Part shown: one piece after another, positions 8,014 through 16,398 of the stretch
Layout: each line of letters starts with the position of its first letter
Position numbering within the stretch: the stretch's first letter is position 1
Source of the DNA: Marimonas lutisalis
GTDB taxonomy: Bacteria; Pseudomonadota; Alphaproteobacteria; Rhodobacterales; Rhodobacteraceae
Length of the DNA stretch: 64,000 nucleotides
Direction of reading: 5' to 3'
Assembly (NCBI RefSeq): GCF_005434965.1
Contig: NZ_SKCI01000001.1
Location: 1,634,955 to 1,698,954, forward strand
Program-made: the position numbers and the translations under genes
The notes under the pieces: model-generated
The model's input: the letters and a program-made list of their open reading frames with translations, nothing else
Database searches by the model: none
What the model was told of the DNA's origin: nothing

Positions 8014-9606
8014 ATGGCTTTCCTGCGTGACTTAGAGGACGGGTTTGTCCTTGTTATGTCCTTGCTCATTCTACCGGTGTTTCTCGCATTTGGCCTCATC
8101 TTGATTGACATAGGCCGAGGCAATAATGCGCAAAGCGACCTGCAAGCTGCGGCGGATGCTCTGGCTCTCGCTGGGGCTGCCGAACTCGACGGAGAACCTG
8201 GAGCCATTGCAGACGCTCACGCTGCGATGGAGCAAATTTCCAATAGCGTAAGTATGCTTTTGCGCGACGCTTCACAGTCGCCGATCACGCTGGACTATGA
8301 TGAAAGTAGTAATACTGACGCTTTCTATGTTGCATTCCTGAGCGATATTCCCGCGGATGATACGACGCCCATCGATGCAGCTTGGAGAACAGCTTACAGC
8401 ACAACTGAAGATGCAGAGGCTGCCTATGTGTATGTCGCAGCGCGATCAAGTGACCTTCAACCGGTCTTCCAACGCATCCTGAACTTAACAGGCGATATCC
8501 CTATCAGAGCCGTGGCCGTGGCGACATATTCCAGAGCAGCCTGCCAGGTTGTGCCAATCATGATTTGCAATCCTTTTGAGGAAGAGGGTACCGAATATGA
8601 GGTGCTTTTGGACGCTTTCAATGAGGGTCGCATGCATGGGCGTATGATCCGCCTCATCAAGCAAATGGGCGGCGGCGCAGCCGACCCCGTCGCGCCAGGA
8701 AATTGGGGCTACCTTGAAACCTTCGGGACCGGTGCAGATGTGCTCCGCGCTGCCTTGGCTGGCTACAACCCCCAGTGCTACTCAGGCAACACTGTGGATA
8801 CAAAGCCAGGTGCGACCACAAGCGTTAGCCAAGGCTTTAATACTCGATATGATATCTATTCCGGCTCCTACAATAATACTGAGGATGAATTCCCGCCCGA
8901 TGAAAACATTTCCAATTTTTCGAGCAATACGTCACTGGATGGTGCTTGGGAAAACGAAGTCATGGTAACACCTGTGGATGGTGTGGCGGGATCGTTTATT
9001 GGTGAGGACAGCAACTGGAACCTGCGCGGCGAGTGTCAGGATGTCGATGGTAACATCCTTTTTCGCGGCACTAATGGAAACCCAGACGAAAACATAACGG
9101 AAACCGTAACCGGGGGGACCTGTAGGGTTGATACGGATACCGGCACGGGAATTGAGACGGAAACGGGTACCTGGATGCCAGGGTATTGGGAAGTCAAACA
9201 TGGAGATCCTTGGGATTCATACCTGGATACCAGCGGGCTCAGCAACGCGACTATACGGCGACAATATCCCGATGAACTTGGCGTACTGAACAGTAACACG
9301 CTCCCCTCTCGCTTCGATATCTATGAGCATGAAATAGATGAGGGCCTGGTCGTTGATACCCCGGAAAACGGGGTCGGGACGACTGGCCGCCGTGAACTGT
9401 TCACGGCCATTGTCAACTGCGCCGCAAATCCTTGGACAGGAGCTGGCGATGACATCCCTGTATTGACCTACGCCACGGTCTTTACGCTGTCACCGATGGA
9501 AGGCTCGCAAGACGCGCTTGACTTTGAACTCACCGACCTAGTTGGCTTCACAGGAAGCACAGCCCTGAACGAAAAATTCCGGGAGGACTCCTTTCTGGTG
9601 CGTTAA
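8014..9606 (+). CDS. tadG: TadG-like pilus assembly protein
   Basis: The 530-residue protein starts at ATG 8014 with GGAGGG five bases upstream. Its N-terminus is a short cytoplasmic piece, then one membrane segment (VLVMSLLILPVFLAFGLILIDI), then GRGNNAQSDLQAAADALALAGA. That last block is the TadG/TadE-like N-terminal signature. The large remainder is exported, acidic and rich in D, T, S and N, and contains several cysteines. TadG proteins are minor pilus-associated or envelope-anchored components of the Tad machine. The gene stands alone between the prepilin peptidase and flp, preceded by an AT-rich stretch (7920-7970) that may be its promoter. Confidence 0.8.
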   Translation: MAFLRDLEDGFVLVMSLLILPVFLAFGLILIDIGRGNNAQSDLQAAADALALAGAAELDGEPGAIADAHAAMEQISNSVSMLLRDASQSPITLDYDESSNTDAFYVAFLSDIPADDTTPIDAAWRTAYSTTEDAEAAYVYVAARSSDLQPVFQRILNLTGDIPIRAVAVATYSRAACQVVPIMICNPFEEEGTEYEVLLDAFNEGRMHGRMIRLIKQMGGGAADPVAPGNWGYLETFGTGADVLRAALAGYNPQCYSGNTVDTKPGATTSVSQGFNTRYDIYSGSYNNTEDEFPPDENISNFSSNTSLDGAWENEVMVTPVDGVAGSFIGEDSNWNLRGECQDVDGNILFRGTNGNPDENITETVTGGTCRVDTDTGTGIETETGTWMPGYWEVKHGDPWDSYLDTSGLSNATIRRQYPDELGVLNSNTLPSRFDIYEHEIDEGLVVDTPENGVGTTGRRELFTAIVNCAANPWTGAGDDIPVLTYATVFTLSPMEGSQDALDFELTDLVGFTGSTALNEKFREDSFLVR

Positions 9607-10111
9607 AGGCGAAGAGTTCCCCTAAGTTCCTGAGCTGGCTTGAAGGGTTTATTCATGCGCATCCTAAACTGAGAATACCAGAAACTAGAAAAAACTTTCA
9701 AACTGCACTCCAAGGGCAGTTCTCGAGGGCGGTAGAGAAAGTACTCCCACTTTAACTCGAAGTAATATCCTCGTGCGAATCAGGCGCGCTTGCCCCCGCC
9801 TGGAAAAACAACCCCAAAGAGATGCACGATGGGAAAATGCAACCCAAGCGATATTTCCTCTCTACACTCGCCTCTCCTTTTTCTCACTTTTGTTTCGCAA
9901 GGATCTCCAATAGCGTGTAAGAAGTGGCATTGAGTACTCAATAGAGGCAAATGTGTCGGAAAATGGACTAACCCGGTTTTTATCTAGCCCTTTTTGTGTC
10001 ACGAATATGGCGTGTGGGCTGCTAATCGAAGACTTAGAAGCCATCTCGTATCTTGGAGCTTTCTAAGGTGAAAGAAGAGACGGTTTCGAACTTGTAGGAA
10101 TGGAGAACGTA
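9607..10111. other. Intergenic region upstream of flp
   Basis: About 500 bases with no gene recognised; small minus-strand frames at 9862-10324 oppose flp and look like shadows. The strong, independently terminated flp gene downstream implies that its own promoter lies in the last 150 bases or so, which are AT-rich. Confidence 0.5.
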
Positions 10112-10318
10112 ATGAAATTTGGCACTTTTCTGACTAACGTCGCGAAGCGCTTCCACAAAGAAGAGGAAGGCATCGCACTCAGCGAATACCTCGTTTTGCT
10201 CGGTCTTTTGATCGGCGGCGTGATCACAGCGGTTCTTCTTTTCGGAACTGAGCTGGGCGACGCGTGGGACGCTTGGGCAACCTGGGTTGGCTCGCTTGGC
10301 GACAATGCCCCGTCGTAA
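10112..10318 (+). CDS. flp: Flp/Fap-type major pilin prepilin
   Basis: The start is set at ATG 10112, because GGAG lies six bases upstream; the ATG at 10100 abuts its AGGA. The 68-residue prepilin has a basic 20-residue leader ending EEEG, then IALSEYLVLLGLLIGGVITA. This fits prepilin peptidase cleavage after G20, with the conserved E and Y at mature positions 5 and 6. The mature pilin would be 48 residues: one hydrophobic helix and a short tail, GTELGDAWDAWATWVGSLGD. Such pilins polymerise into adhesive Tad pili. A strong terminator follows directly, so flp is probably transcribed at high level on its own. Confidence 0.93.
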   Translation: MKFGTFLTNVAKRFHKEEEGIALSEYLVLLGLLIGGVITAVLLFGTELGDAWDAWATWVGSLGDNAPS

Positions 10319-10374
10319 ATTCAACGCTTGGCGAGACGCTGTCTAAAGCATTCGCTAACAGACGACAGAGTTAA

Positions 10375-10408
10375 TCACCCCGGCTCTGCGCCGGGGTGAC
10401 CCTTTTTT
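10375..10408 (+). terminator. Rho-independent terminator after flp
   Basis: A perfect nine-base-pair stem, TCACCCCGG (10375-10383) with CCGGGGTGA (10391-10399), encloses a seven-base loop. It is followed by TTTTTT at 10403-10408. It separates flp transcription from the cpaB operon. Confidence 0.92.
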
Positions 10409-10624
10409 AGGGGGCGGAATTCTGAGCATGTTGAAATGATGTCTCAGTCTCAGACTTTGTCATTGTTTAGAGCGGCGTGTCGTGTCTAGCAGGTTGACCT
10501 TGCCTGACGGCCTTACCATGTTGTGTTTGGATAGCAGCGGTGTGTCGTTAAGGCACTGAGGCAAGCTGCAACTAAGCAACGAAATTGCCCCGATAGGTGG
10601 CCTACTGCATTTTGGAGCATGTGA

Positions 10625-11749
10625 ATGCGGTTTTCTATGATCCTTAGTCTGGTGGTGGCAGTAATCCTTGCCGGTCTCGCTGTCTATGGGACGCAGGACT
10701 GGCTGGCAGAGCAACGCCAGGTGCTATCGACCCAAGTCTCCGAAACGACGACCTCGGACAAAGAAGTCGAAAAACCGACGTTGGTCGTCGCCGCCGAGGG
10801 GCTCACATTTGGCGAGCGCCTAACACCGGTGAAATTACGTGAAATCGAGTGGGCGGGCGCCATCAGACCTGAAGGATCATTTGAAAAGATCTCCGATCTT
10901 GTCGTCGACGACACTGAAGAGAACGCTCGTTTCGCATTGGCAAACATGGCAACCGGCGAGCCGATACTGGCGAGCCGAATTACTCTTCCAGGTGTGCGCG
11001 CCAAGCTGTCAACACAATTAACGCCCGGCATGAAAGCCATCTCGATTCGCGTAAACGACGTGCTCGGCGTGGCCGGATTTGTTTTGCCAGGGGACAGAGT
11101 TGACGTGCTCCTGACTCGCGGGGGACGCGAAAACTCGTATGTCGATGTGCTTCTCCAGGGCGTTAAAGTGCTGGCAATCGACCAAATCGCAGACGATCGC
11201 AAGGACAAGCCAAGCGTTGTACGAACCGTAACCTTCGAGGTGAATACGCAGGAAGCTCAAAAATTGGTGCTTGCAGCCAATGTCGGAACACTGTCGCTTG
11301 CTCTTCGCAATGTTGCCTCGACCGACGTGGATCCGATGGAGCGTGTAACTCTGAACGACCTCAGTGATCCGGATGTAGCGGACGATCTTACACCGAAGCT
11401 CGAAGAAGAGACCGAACTGCCCGCCGAAAACGCACGGCTTGACGAACTTGAAGCGCTACTAAAGGACATGTCGCAAGGCATAACGAGCCGGCTGAACAGT
11501 GTTGAGGAAAAAATCGAGACACCTGAACCGAAGGTGATAGAGAAGGTTGTCGAAATCGAGAAAGTTGTCAGTCCCCCACCGGCCCCAAGACCCGAGAAGT
11601 CGACTATCGGAGTGATCCGGAATGGAAAGCGCGCAGAATACAAAGTTGAGCACGGTGAGCCTCAAGGTGAACCAAATCGCGCACCCGAAACACCAGGGGT
11701 GAATGGCAATAACGCAACACCACAGCCGGCTGCTGATGCAACAGAATGA
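10625..11749 (+). CDS. cpaB: Flp pilus assembly protein CpaB/RcpC
   Basis: The 374-residue protein starts at ATG 10625 with GGAG about seven bases upstream. An N-terminal membrane anchor (MILSLVVAVILAGLAVYG) is followed by an SAF-type domain at about 55-120 (LVVAAEGLTFGERLTPVKLR and GEPILASRITLPG). Next comes the CpaB/RcpC core with GMKAISIRVNDVLGVAGFVLPGDRVDVLLTR (given in part). The C-terminal 110 residues are low-complexity, with a coiled coil and a proline-rich tail. CpaB is a periplasmic partner of the CpaC secretin. Its stop overlaps the cpaC start (ATGA), showing coupling. First gene of the long operon 10625-19722. Confidence 0.9.
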   Translation: MRFSMILSLVVAVILAGLAVYGTQDWLAEQRQVLSTQVSETTTSDKEVEKPTLVVAAEGLTFGERLTPVKLREIEWAGAIRPEGSFEKISDLVVDDTEENARFALANMATGEPILASRITLPGVRAKLSTQLTPGMKAISIRVNDVLGVAGFVLPGDRVDVLLTRGGRENSYVDVLLQGVKVLAIDQIADDRKDKPSVVRTVTFEVNTQEAQKLVLAANVGTLSLALRNVASTDVDPMERVTLNDLSDPDVADDLTPKLEEETELPAENARLDELEALLKDMSQGITSRLNSVEEKIETPEPKVIEKVVEIEKVVSPPPAPRPEKSTIGVIRNGKRAEYKVEHGEPQGEPNRAPETPGVNGNNATPQPAADATE

Positions 11750-13263
11750 ACAAAATGGCGCTCTTTGCCGGAAACTGTTACAAAGCCGTTGAGCAACAAA
11801 ACAGGCAGGTTGAGATGATGAGCAGTGAAAACTCGACTGAAAAAGACAGGCAGTTCTTTCCTTTTCTTCAGCTAATGGCGTTGTCGGTAATTGCGGCTTT
11901 TTCGCTCGTTGCTGCTGGCAAAGCGTTGAGTCAGGTTCGTGACATTATCGTTGATGACGGCGTCGTTACAAAAGTAGAAATTGCTCCTGGTCATACGCTG
12001 ACAATCTCGACAGATCAGCCCTTTGCGGACGTCCTGATCGGAAACACTGATGTGATCGACGTTTTTCCTCTGACGGACAACTCTCTCTACATCCAATCAA
12101 AATCCCTGGGCGTGACCAACGTAACGCTCTATTCTACGGACAAAAAACTGATTGAGGTCATCGATGTGCGCGTACGTATCGATTACACAGAGCTTGAGAG
12201 GGTGATTTCCCGCACCGTGCCTAGTGCCAATGTTGACGTTCTGAACGTCAACAATCGCATCCGGGTATCCGGTGTTGTGAAAGACAATGTCGACAAGCAA
12301 CGCGTTCTCGAAATCGCGGGACAGTTTTCGTCGGAGCCAGTTATCGATGCTCTGCAGGTCAAAGCCGCTCAGCAAGTTGAGCTCGACGTTCGGATCCTGG
12401 AGGTTGAGCGGCAATCAAGCCGTGGCTTGGGGGTCGATTTGACTGGCACACGCGGTGATCGCACTGGCAACATGTTCAATACCGGCAATTCAGCCGCTGG
12501 CTTCCCGACGGCGGGGACCGGGCTTCCATTCGGTAACGCGGTGGGTCAGCTGCTTTCCATATCGGGCGTTCAGATCGACTACGTCATCAACGCGCTCGAG
12601 GCCAAAGGCTTGGCAAGGCGACTAGCCAACCCCAAGTTGGTCACCACAAGCGGAATTGAAGCCAATTTCGTCGTTGGCGGTGAGGTCGCTGTACCTGTGG
12701 CCGTGCAGGGAGAGAATGGAATTGTTCAGGATACGGAGTTCAAGGAATACGGTGTGCGCCTTAATTTCACGCCAGTGGTCTTGGACGACGAGCTGATCAG
12801 TCTGCGCATCATTCCAGAGGTCTCAGATGTCGATTTCCTGGACGACGTTCCAGCTTTCAACACGCGGCGTGCAGAAACCACTGTTTCGTTGCGCAACGGA
12901 CAAAGTTTTGCAATCGCAGGACTATTGCAAGCCAGGAACGAACGGAACACCGATCAAGTTCCGTGGCTGGGTCAGGTTCCGATCCTCGGTACACTTTTCA
13001 GTTCTCGTTCGTTCCTGAAAAACGAAACGGATCTCGTCATCCTGGTTACTCCGCGTCTCGTAGCGCCAGTTGGGCCAGACCAGCCGTTAAAGACGCCCCT
13101 TGACACAACTCGCTCCTCAAACGACGTTGAGCTCTTTCTCTTGGGGATGACGGAGGTTGACCGCGACTTGCTTCGGCGGTTCAGAGAAGGCGCAGGGATT
13201 GTCGGGCCCTATGGTCACATGATAGATTTGGAGTTTGAAGATGGCGTTATCGAGAAAAAATAA
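11746..13263 (+). CDS. cpaC: Outer-membrane secretin CpaC/RcpA
   Basis: The 505-residue protein starts at ATG 11746 inside the cpaB stop (ATGA). An ATG at 11815 would give a shorter leader. The signal peptide is LQLMALSVIAAFSLVAAGKA followed by LSQ. An N-terminal pilus/secretin domain (about 65-140) includes TDVIDVFPLTDNSLYIQSKS. A BON-like segment follows (RVSGVVKDNVDKQRVLEIAG). The C-terminal secretin domain (about 260-450) shows ALEAKGLARRLANPKLVT, VGGEVAVPV and VPWLGQVPILGTLFSS. It should form the outer-membrane channel through which the Flp pilus is extruded. Confidence 0.92.
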   Translation: MNKMALFAGNCYKAVEQQNRQVEMMSSENSTEKDRQFFPFLQLMALSVIAAFSLVAAGKALSQVRDIIVDDGVVTKVEIAPGHTLTISTDQPFADVLIGNTDVIDVFPLTDNSLYIQSKSLGVTNVTLYSTDKKLIEVIDVRVRIDYTELERVISRTVPSANVDVLNVNNRIRVSGVVKDNVDKQRVLEIAGQFSSEPVIDALQVKAAQQVELDVRILEVERQSSRGLGVDLTGTRGDRTGNMFNTGNSAAGFPTAGTGLPFGNAVGQLLSISGVQIDYVINALEAKGLARRLANPKLVTTSGIEANFVVGGEVAVPVAVQGENGIVQDTEFKEYGVRLNFTPVVLDDELISLRIIPEVSDVDFLDDVPAFNTRRAETTVSLRNGQSFAIAGLLQARNERNTDQVPWLGQVPILGTLFSSRSFLKNETDLVILVTPRLVAPVGPDQPLKTPLDTTRSSNDVELFLLGMTEVDRDLLRRFREGAGIVGPYGHMIDLEFEDGVIEKK

Positions 13264-13447
13264 ACGTGCGCTAATCGTTGCAGGCATACTTACGCTATTG
13301 GCAAGTTGTGGTACGCCGGATTACCTAAATAACTGGGATACTTCATCAGCCCGTACGGGTGATGCGGGGGCGGCTAATACATCGATCCAAGAGATACAGA
13401 CCTGGCCACCTTCGGCGTACAAAACGACTGTCGGTTCAGGGGGCTGA
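13241..13447 (+). CDS. Small lipoprotein in the Tad operon
   Basis: The start at ATG 13241 is preferred (GGAG eight bases before). It lies inside the end of cpaC in another frame, giving a 23-base overlap. The 68-residue protein has a lipoprotein signal ending LTLLASC, then GTPDYLNNWDTSSARTGDAG and a WPPSAY segment. The 'NxxDT...GDA.AN' pattern resembles small lipoproteins found in pilus and secretion loci, but I cannot name a family. It occupies the position where many Tad loci encode the larger CpaD lipoprotein, which I do not find in this locus. Confidence 0.75.
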   Translation: MALSRKNKRALIVAGILTLLASCGTPDYLNNWDTSSARTGDAGAANTSIQEIQTWPPSAYKTTVGSGG

Positions 13448-13467
13448 TCGCCCTGTACGGGGTGCTT

Positions 13468-13496
13468 AGGGGAGGTTCGCTAAGGCTACCTTCCCT
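13468..13496 (+). terminator. Possible attenuator hairpin inside the Tad operon
   Basis: AGGGGAGGT (13468-13476) can pair with ACCTTCCCT (13488-13496), giving nine pairs with one G-T wobble and an 11-base loop. Only a broken T-run (TATTTTCT) follows. It lies in the gap between the small lipoprotein and the first TadE-like gene and may reduce rather than stop transcription, or stabilise upstream mRNA. Confidence 0.4.
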
Positions 13497-13545
13497 GCCC
13501 TATTTTCTGTTTTGGACCCGGTAAAACGCTCAGTGAGAGGCTGAA

Positions 13546-14028
13546 ATGTCGAGGCAGAAAGACCCCGGATTTGCTGGTTGTGAGCGCGGGTCAGTTTTAA
13601 TTGAAGCGCTAATAGCCTTTCCTATCCTGACGATTGTTTCTTTTGGCCTGCTCGAATTCGGTAACTTGATGTGGCAACGAGAACAGCTTCAAGCCGGTGT
13701 TCGTGACGCTGCCAGGTATTGGTCGCGCTGTAGACCCGCAACAGCAACCTATGCGTCGACTTGCGACGAACAAACGGCGCGAAATATAGCCTTTTATGGC
13801 CATCCTCTTGGCGCAGGCTACGGTCAACTTCGCGTTCCTGGATGGGACCAACCAGGCGAGATTGTATTTTCGCCAGACAAAAGTCTGCTGTCGAGTGTTC
13901 CAGACCCCGAAAACACTGTTGTTGTGACTGGAAGTGTCGTTTACCAAGGGTCTCCTGCTTTTGGCCTCATTCTCTCTGATGAAGTAACCATCAATTCCAC
14001 GACCGAAATGAGGTCAATCGGATGGTGA
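13546..14028 (+). CDS. tadE: TadE-like pseudopilin 1
   Basis: The 160-residue protein starts at ATG 13546 with GAGG five bases upstream. Its N-terminus ends in a prepilin-type site, CERG followed by SVLIEALIAFPILTIVSFGL, with glutamate at mature position 5. Residues to about 65 match the TadE-like domain (LQAGVRDAARYWSRC). TadE proteins are processed by CpaA and act as minor pilins or initiators. The soluble part contains three cysteines. The stop overlaps the next gene by seven bases. Confidence 0.85.
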   Translation: MSRQKDPGFAGCERGSVLIEALIAFPILTIVSFGLLEFGNLMWQREQLQAGVRDAARYWSRCRPATATYASTCDEQTARNIAFYGHPLGAGYGQLRVPGWDQPGEIVFSPDKSLLSSVPDPENTVVVTGSVVYQGSPAFGLILSDEVTINSTTEMRSIGW

Positions 14029-14666
14029 AAGGAAAACCGAGAAAAAGCTCTTTTGCGCATGACATCTCAGGGCTGGCGATGACAGAGGCTCTTATCGTCG
14101 TTCCCGTGCTGATTTTGATCTTCGGTGCCATGGTCGAATTCAGCATTATGGTTTTCCAGTGGAGCCAAACAGTCAAAGCGCTGGAAGTAGGTGCTCGTCG
14201 AGTTGTCGTATCAACGCCTCTCACCGACATCACCCCATTGAGTGATTATGATACGATCCCGACTGGGGATCCCCTACCAATTAGCTCTTATACGTCAGTG
14301 AGTTGTGGTGCTGATGCTTCGGCTTGCGACACTACACAGTTCAATCGTCTTTATTATGGCGCGGATGGAACTTGCGGCGGTTTAGACACGAGTGGAGTGG
14401 TCGGAATATGCGACGTCGCACCTTTCATTCGCCAGTCCAATGTGCGAATTACATATCATCGGGCAAATCTGGGGTATGCTGGAAGGCCAAACGGTCCAGT
14501 TCTGACGGTCACTGTGGAAGTTCGGAATCTCTACTTTGACTTCTTTGTGCTTGATACCATATTCACGGCGTTCCAATCAGCCGGCCTACCTTCCAGTATT
14601 CAGATTCCGGCACACCCGGTCTCAATGACGAGCGAAGACTTATGTAATGGAAGATCGTGCTCTTGA
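14022..14666 (+). CDS. TadE/TadF-like pseudopilin 2
   Basis: The 214-residue protein starts at ATG 14022 within the end of the preceding tadE. Its N-terminus has HDISG followed by LAMTEALIVVPVLILIFGAM, again a prepilin cleavage pattern with glutamate at position 5. The TadE-like signature continues as WSQTVKALEVGARRVVVSTP. The larger exported part has six or more cysteines (for example SCGADASACDTTQF and GTCGGL). It is probably TadF, the second minor pseudopilin of Tad loci; the family does not let me fix E versus F by eye. Confidence 0.8.
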   Translation: MVKGKPRKSSFAHDISGLAMTEALIVVPVLILIFGAMVEFSIMVFQWSQTVKALEVGARRVVVSTPLTDITPLSDYDTIPTGDPLPISSYTSVSCGADASACDTTQFNRLYYGADGTCGGLDTSGVVGICDVAPFIRQSNVRITYHRANLGYAGRPNGPVLTVTVEVRNLYFDFFVLDTIFTAFQSAGLPSSIQIPAHPVSMTSEDLCNGRSCS

Positions 14667-15823
14667 ACATGTACATGGACAACCAAACTGAAAGCCGCAT
14701 GCCGAAAGTGTTAATACTTTCCGGCGACGGGGTCAGCGATTCCGAAATAGAGAACTTGCTCGGGACATCAAACAGGCTGATTCTGTCACAGCTCAATAAA
14801 AACAATCTGAAAGAGGTACTTACGCCTACATTTGGCGATATTCTTGTTATCAATGTTATGCATCTGTCGGAAAAGGAGATAGAGCTGTTGTCAGATGTCA
14901 GGGCGATGGTTCCTGACCTACCTCTTATTGTGGTTTCCCCGCAATTGAGCGCCGAAGAAACAAGACGCCTATTTAAATTCAACATTCATGATTGGATGCC
15001 GAAACCGGTTTCGAGTAAGGACTTGATCGAGAGCGTGTTCAAGGGTATCCGCACGCGGAAGGTCTACAACAACCGTGTGCACGCAATTGTATCAGCTGTT
15101 GGCGGCTCTGGAGCTACAACGCTCGCAGTTTCTATGACTGACCTAGCCGCAACGAAATTATTTCGAAAGCAATCCGTTGCTCTTTTCGATCTCGATTTTT
15201 CCCTCGGAAATTGCGGATACACGGTAAATCTGAAAAACAATTACAAATTGGCAAACGTTGCTTCTACGCCGCATCGTGTGGACGCTGAGTTTATTCGAGT
15301 GATCCAAAAAAGGCATGAACACCAGTTCTATCTTTATTCATTTAAAGAGCCTGAATTGAATACCGAAGTTAATGGCTATGAACTGGTGCTCAGGATGCTC
15401 GATGCTGTAAGCGTAGAACATGAGCATACATTCCTGGACATTCCTTACTACGAAACCGAATGGAAAGACGACGTTCTGTCAGCTGTCAATACTTGCACGC
15501 TGGTTTCCGAGTTGAACCTACCTGCAATCAAACACACTATTGACCTTATTGAACGCATTCAAGAATTGCGTGGCAAGGATTTTCCTCTGCACGTGGTCTT
15601 CAATAAATGGGAGCCCAGCCTTTTTGGGCAACGTATTGGACGAAAAAAAATTCGTGAACTATTCGGCGAAGTCCCCTTCTCTTACATTCCTCTAGCGAAA
15701 ACCCAAATAGGTGAAGCCGTTGACCGCGGTGTTACCCCAAGTGACATTTCAAAGAGTTCTAAGTTTTTGCGGGCACTCCTCAAGTATATGAAAACCCTCG
15801 AACTTGTGGAGGCGAAGGTATGA
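14657..15823 (+). CDS. cpaE: Pilus localisation ATPase-like protein CpaE/TadZ
   Basis: The 388-residue product starts at GTG 14657 (GGAAG four bases upstream); ATGs at 14669 and 14675 are alternatives. Residues about 15-130 form a receiver-like domain without a clear phosphoacceptor (ends FNIHDWMPKPVSSKDLI). Residues 140 onward are a ParA/MinD-like fold. Its P-loop reads AVGGSGATTLAVS (148-159), lacking the usual lysine, as is typical of TadZ. FDLDFSLGN and HTFLDIPYYETEW mark later ATPase motifs. TadZ proteins mark the polar site of pilus assembly. The gene overlaps the upstream TadE-like gene by ten bases and the L,D-transpeptidase by four. Confidence 0.88.
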   Translation: MLLNMYMDNQTESRMPKVLILSGDGVSDSEIENLLGTSNRLILSQLNKNNLKEVLTPTFGDILVINVMHLSEKEIELLSDVRAMVPDLPLIVVSPQLSAEETRRLFKFNIHDWMPKPVSSKDLIESVFKGIRTRKVYNNRVHAIVSAVGGSGATTLAVSMTDLAATKLFRKQSVALFDLDFSLGNCGYTVNLKNNYKLANVASTPHRVDAEFIRVIQKRHEHQFYLYSFKEPELNTEVNGYELVLRMLDAVSVEHEHTFLDIPYYETEWKDDVLSAVNTCTLVSELNLPAIKHTIDLIERIQELRGKDFPLHVVFNKWEPSLFGQRIGRKKIRELFGEVPFSYIPLAKTQIGEAVDRGVTPSDISKSSKFLRALLKYMKTLELVEAKV

Positions 15824-16377
15824 GCCAAGAGCTCATGAGACGACAAGCCGTTTTGGGCGCGGCGGCGCTCATTGCCTTTCCGTCTATCTTGAACGCCAAA
15901 TCTAAGCGAGTTCCTCGAAGCCACGGTGAGCGAACTATTGAAATCGTCGACTACCCCAGCAGCGAACCTCGCGGTACAATAATTATATCAAACAATGCCA
16001 GGACGCTTCATCGTATTCTCGGCGGTGGCAAAGCCGAGCGATACCGTATTTCAGTTGGTCGCGATGGTTTCACTTGGACGGGGACCACTTATGTTGGAAG
16101 TAAGAAACAATGGCCTGGCTGGCGACCACCACAAGACATGCGCCGTCGCGACCCCTCCTTGCCGGAATACGTCCCTCCAGGACCGTACAACCCGCTTGGA
16201 GCACGTGCGCTATATCTCTACAAGAATGGTCGGGATACGCTGTATCGAATTCATGGAACGAACAGCGCTGAAACCATAGGCGGCTACGAAACATCCGGAT
16301 GCTTTCGATTGACGAATGCTGACATTCTCGACCTTTTCAACAAGGTAGCCCCCGGAACCAAAGTGATTGTTCGATGA
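15820..16377 (+). CDS. L,D-transpeptidase (YkuD family) inside the Tad operon
   Basis: The 185-residue protein starts at ATG 15820 inside the cpaE stop (ATGA), so it is co-translated with a pilus gene. The N-terminus MRRQAVLGAAALIAFPSILNA is a signal with a twin-arginine look (RRxxxLG). Residues about 50-185 form the YkuD catalytic domain. The signature is IHGTNSAETIGGYETSGC followed by FRLTN, with His145 and nucleophile Cys161. Such enzymes make 3-3 peptidoglycan cross-links or attach proteins to the wall; some act as carboxypeptidases. The operon position suggests local wall remodelling to let the pilus pass, or anchoring. That role is inferred. Confidence 0.9.
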   Translation: MSQELMRRQAVLGAAALIAFPSILNAKSKRVPRSHGERTIEIVDYPSSEPRGTIIISNNARTLHRILGGGKAERYRISVGRDGFTWTGTTYVGSKKQWPGWRPPQDMRRRDPSLPEYVPPGPYNPLGARALYLYKNGRDTLYRIHGTNSAETIGGYETSGCFRLTNADILDLFNKVAPGTKVIVR

Positions 16378-16398
16378 ACATCGAGAAAGGATAGCCAA

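Noticed and set aside
10409-10624. Riboswitch upstream of cpaB
   Set aside because: The region was read for known riboswitch cores (for example c-di-GMP types) and no convincing conserved core was found.
10684-11643. Minus-strand frames within cpaB
   Set aside because: They are serine/threonine-rich shadows of the cpaB coding strand with no start signals.
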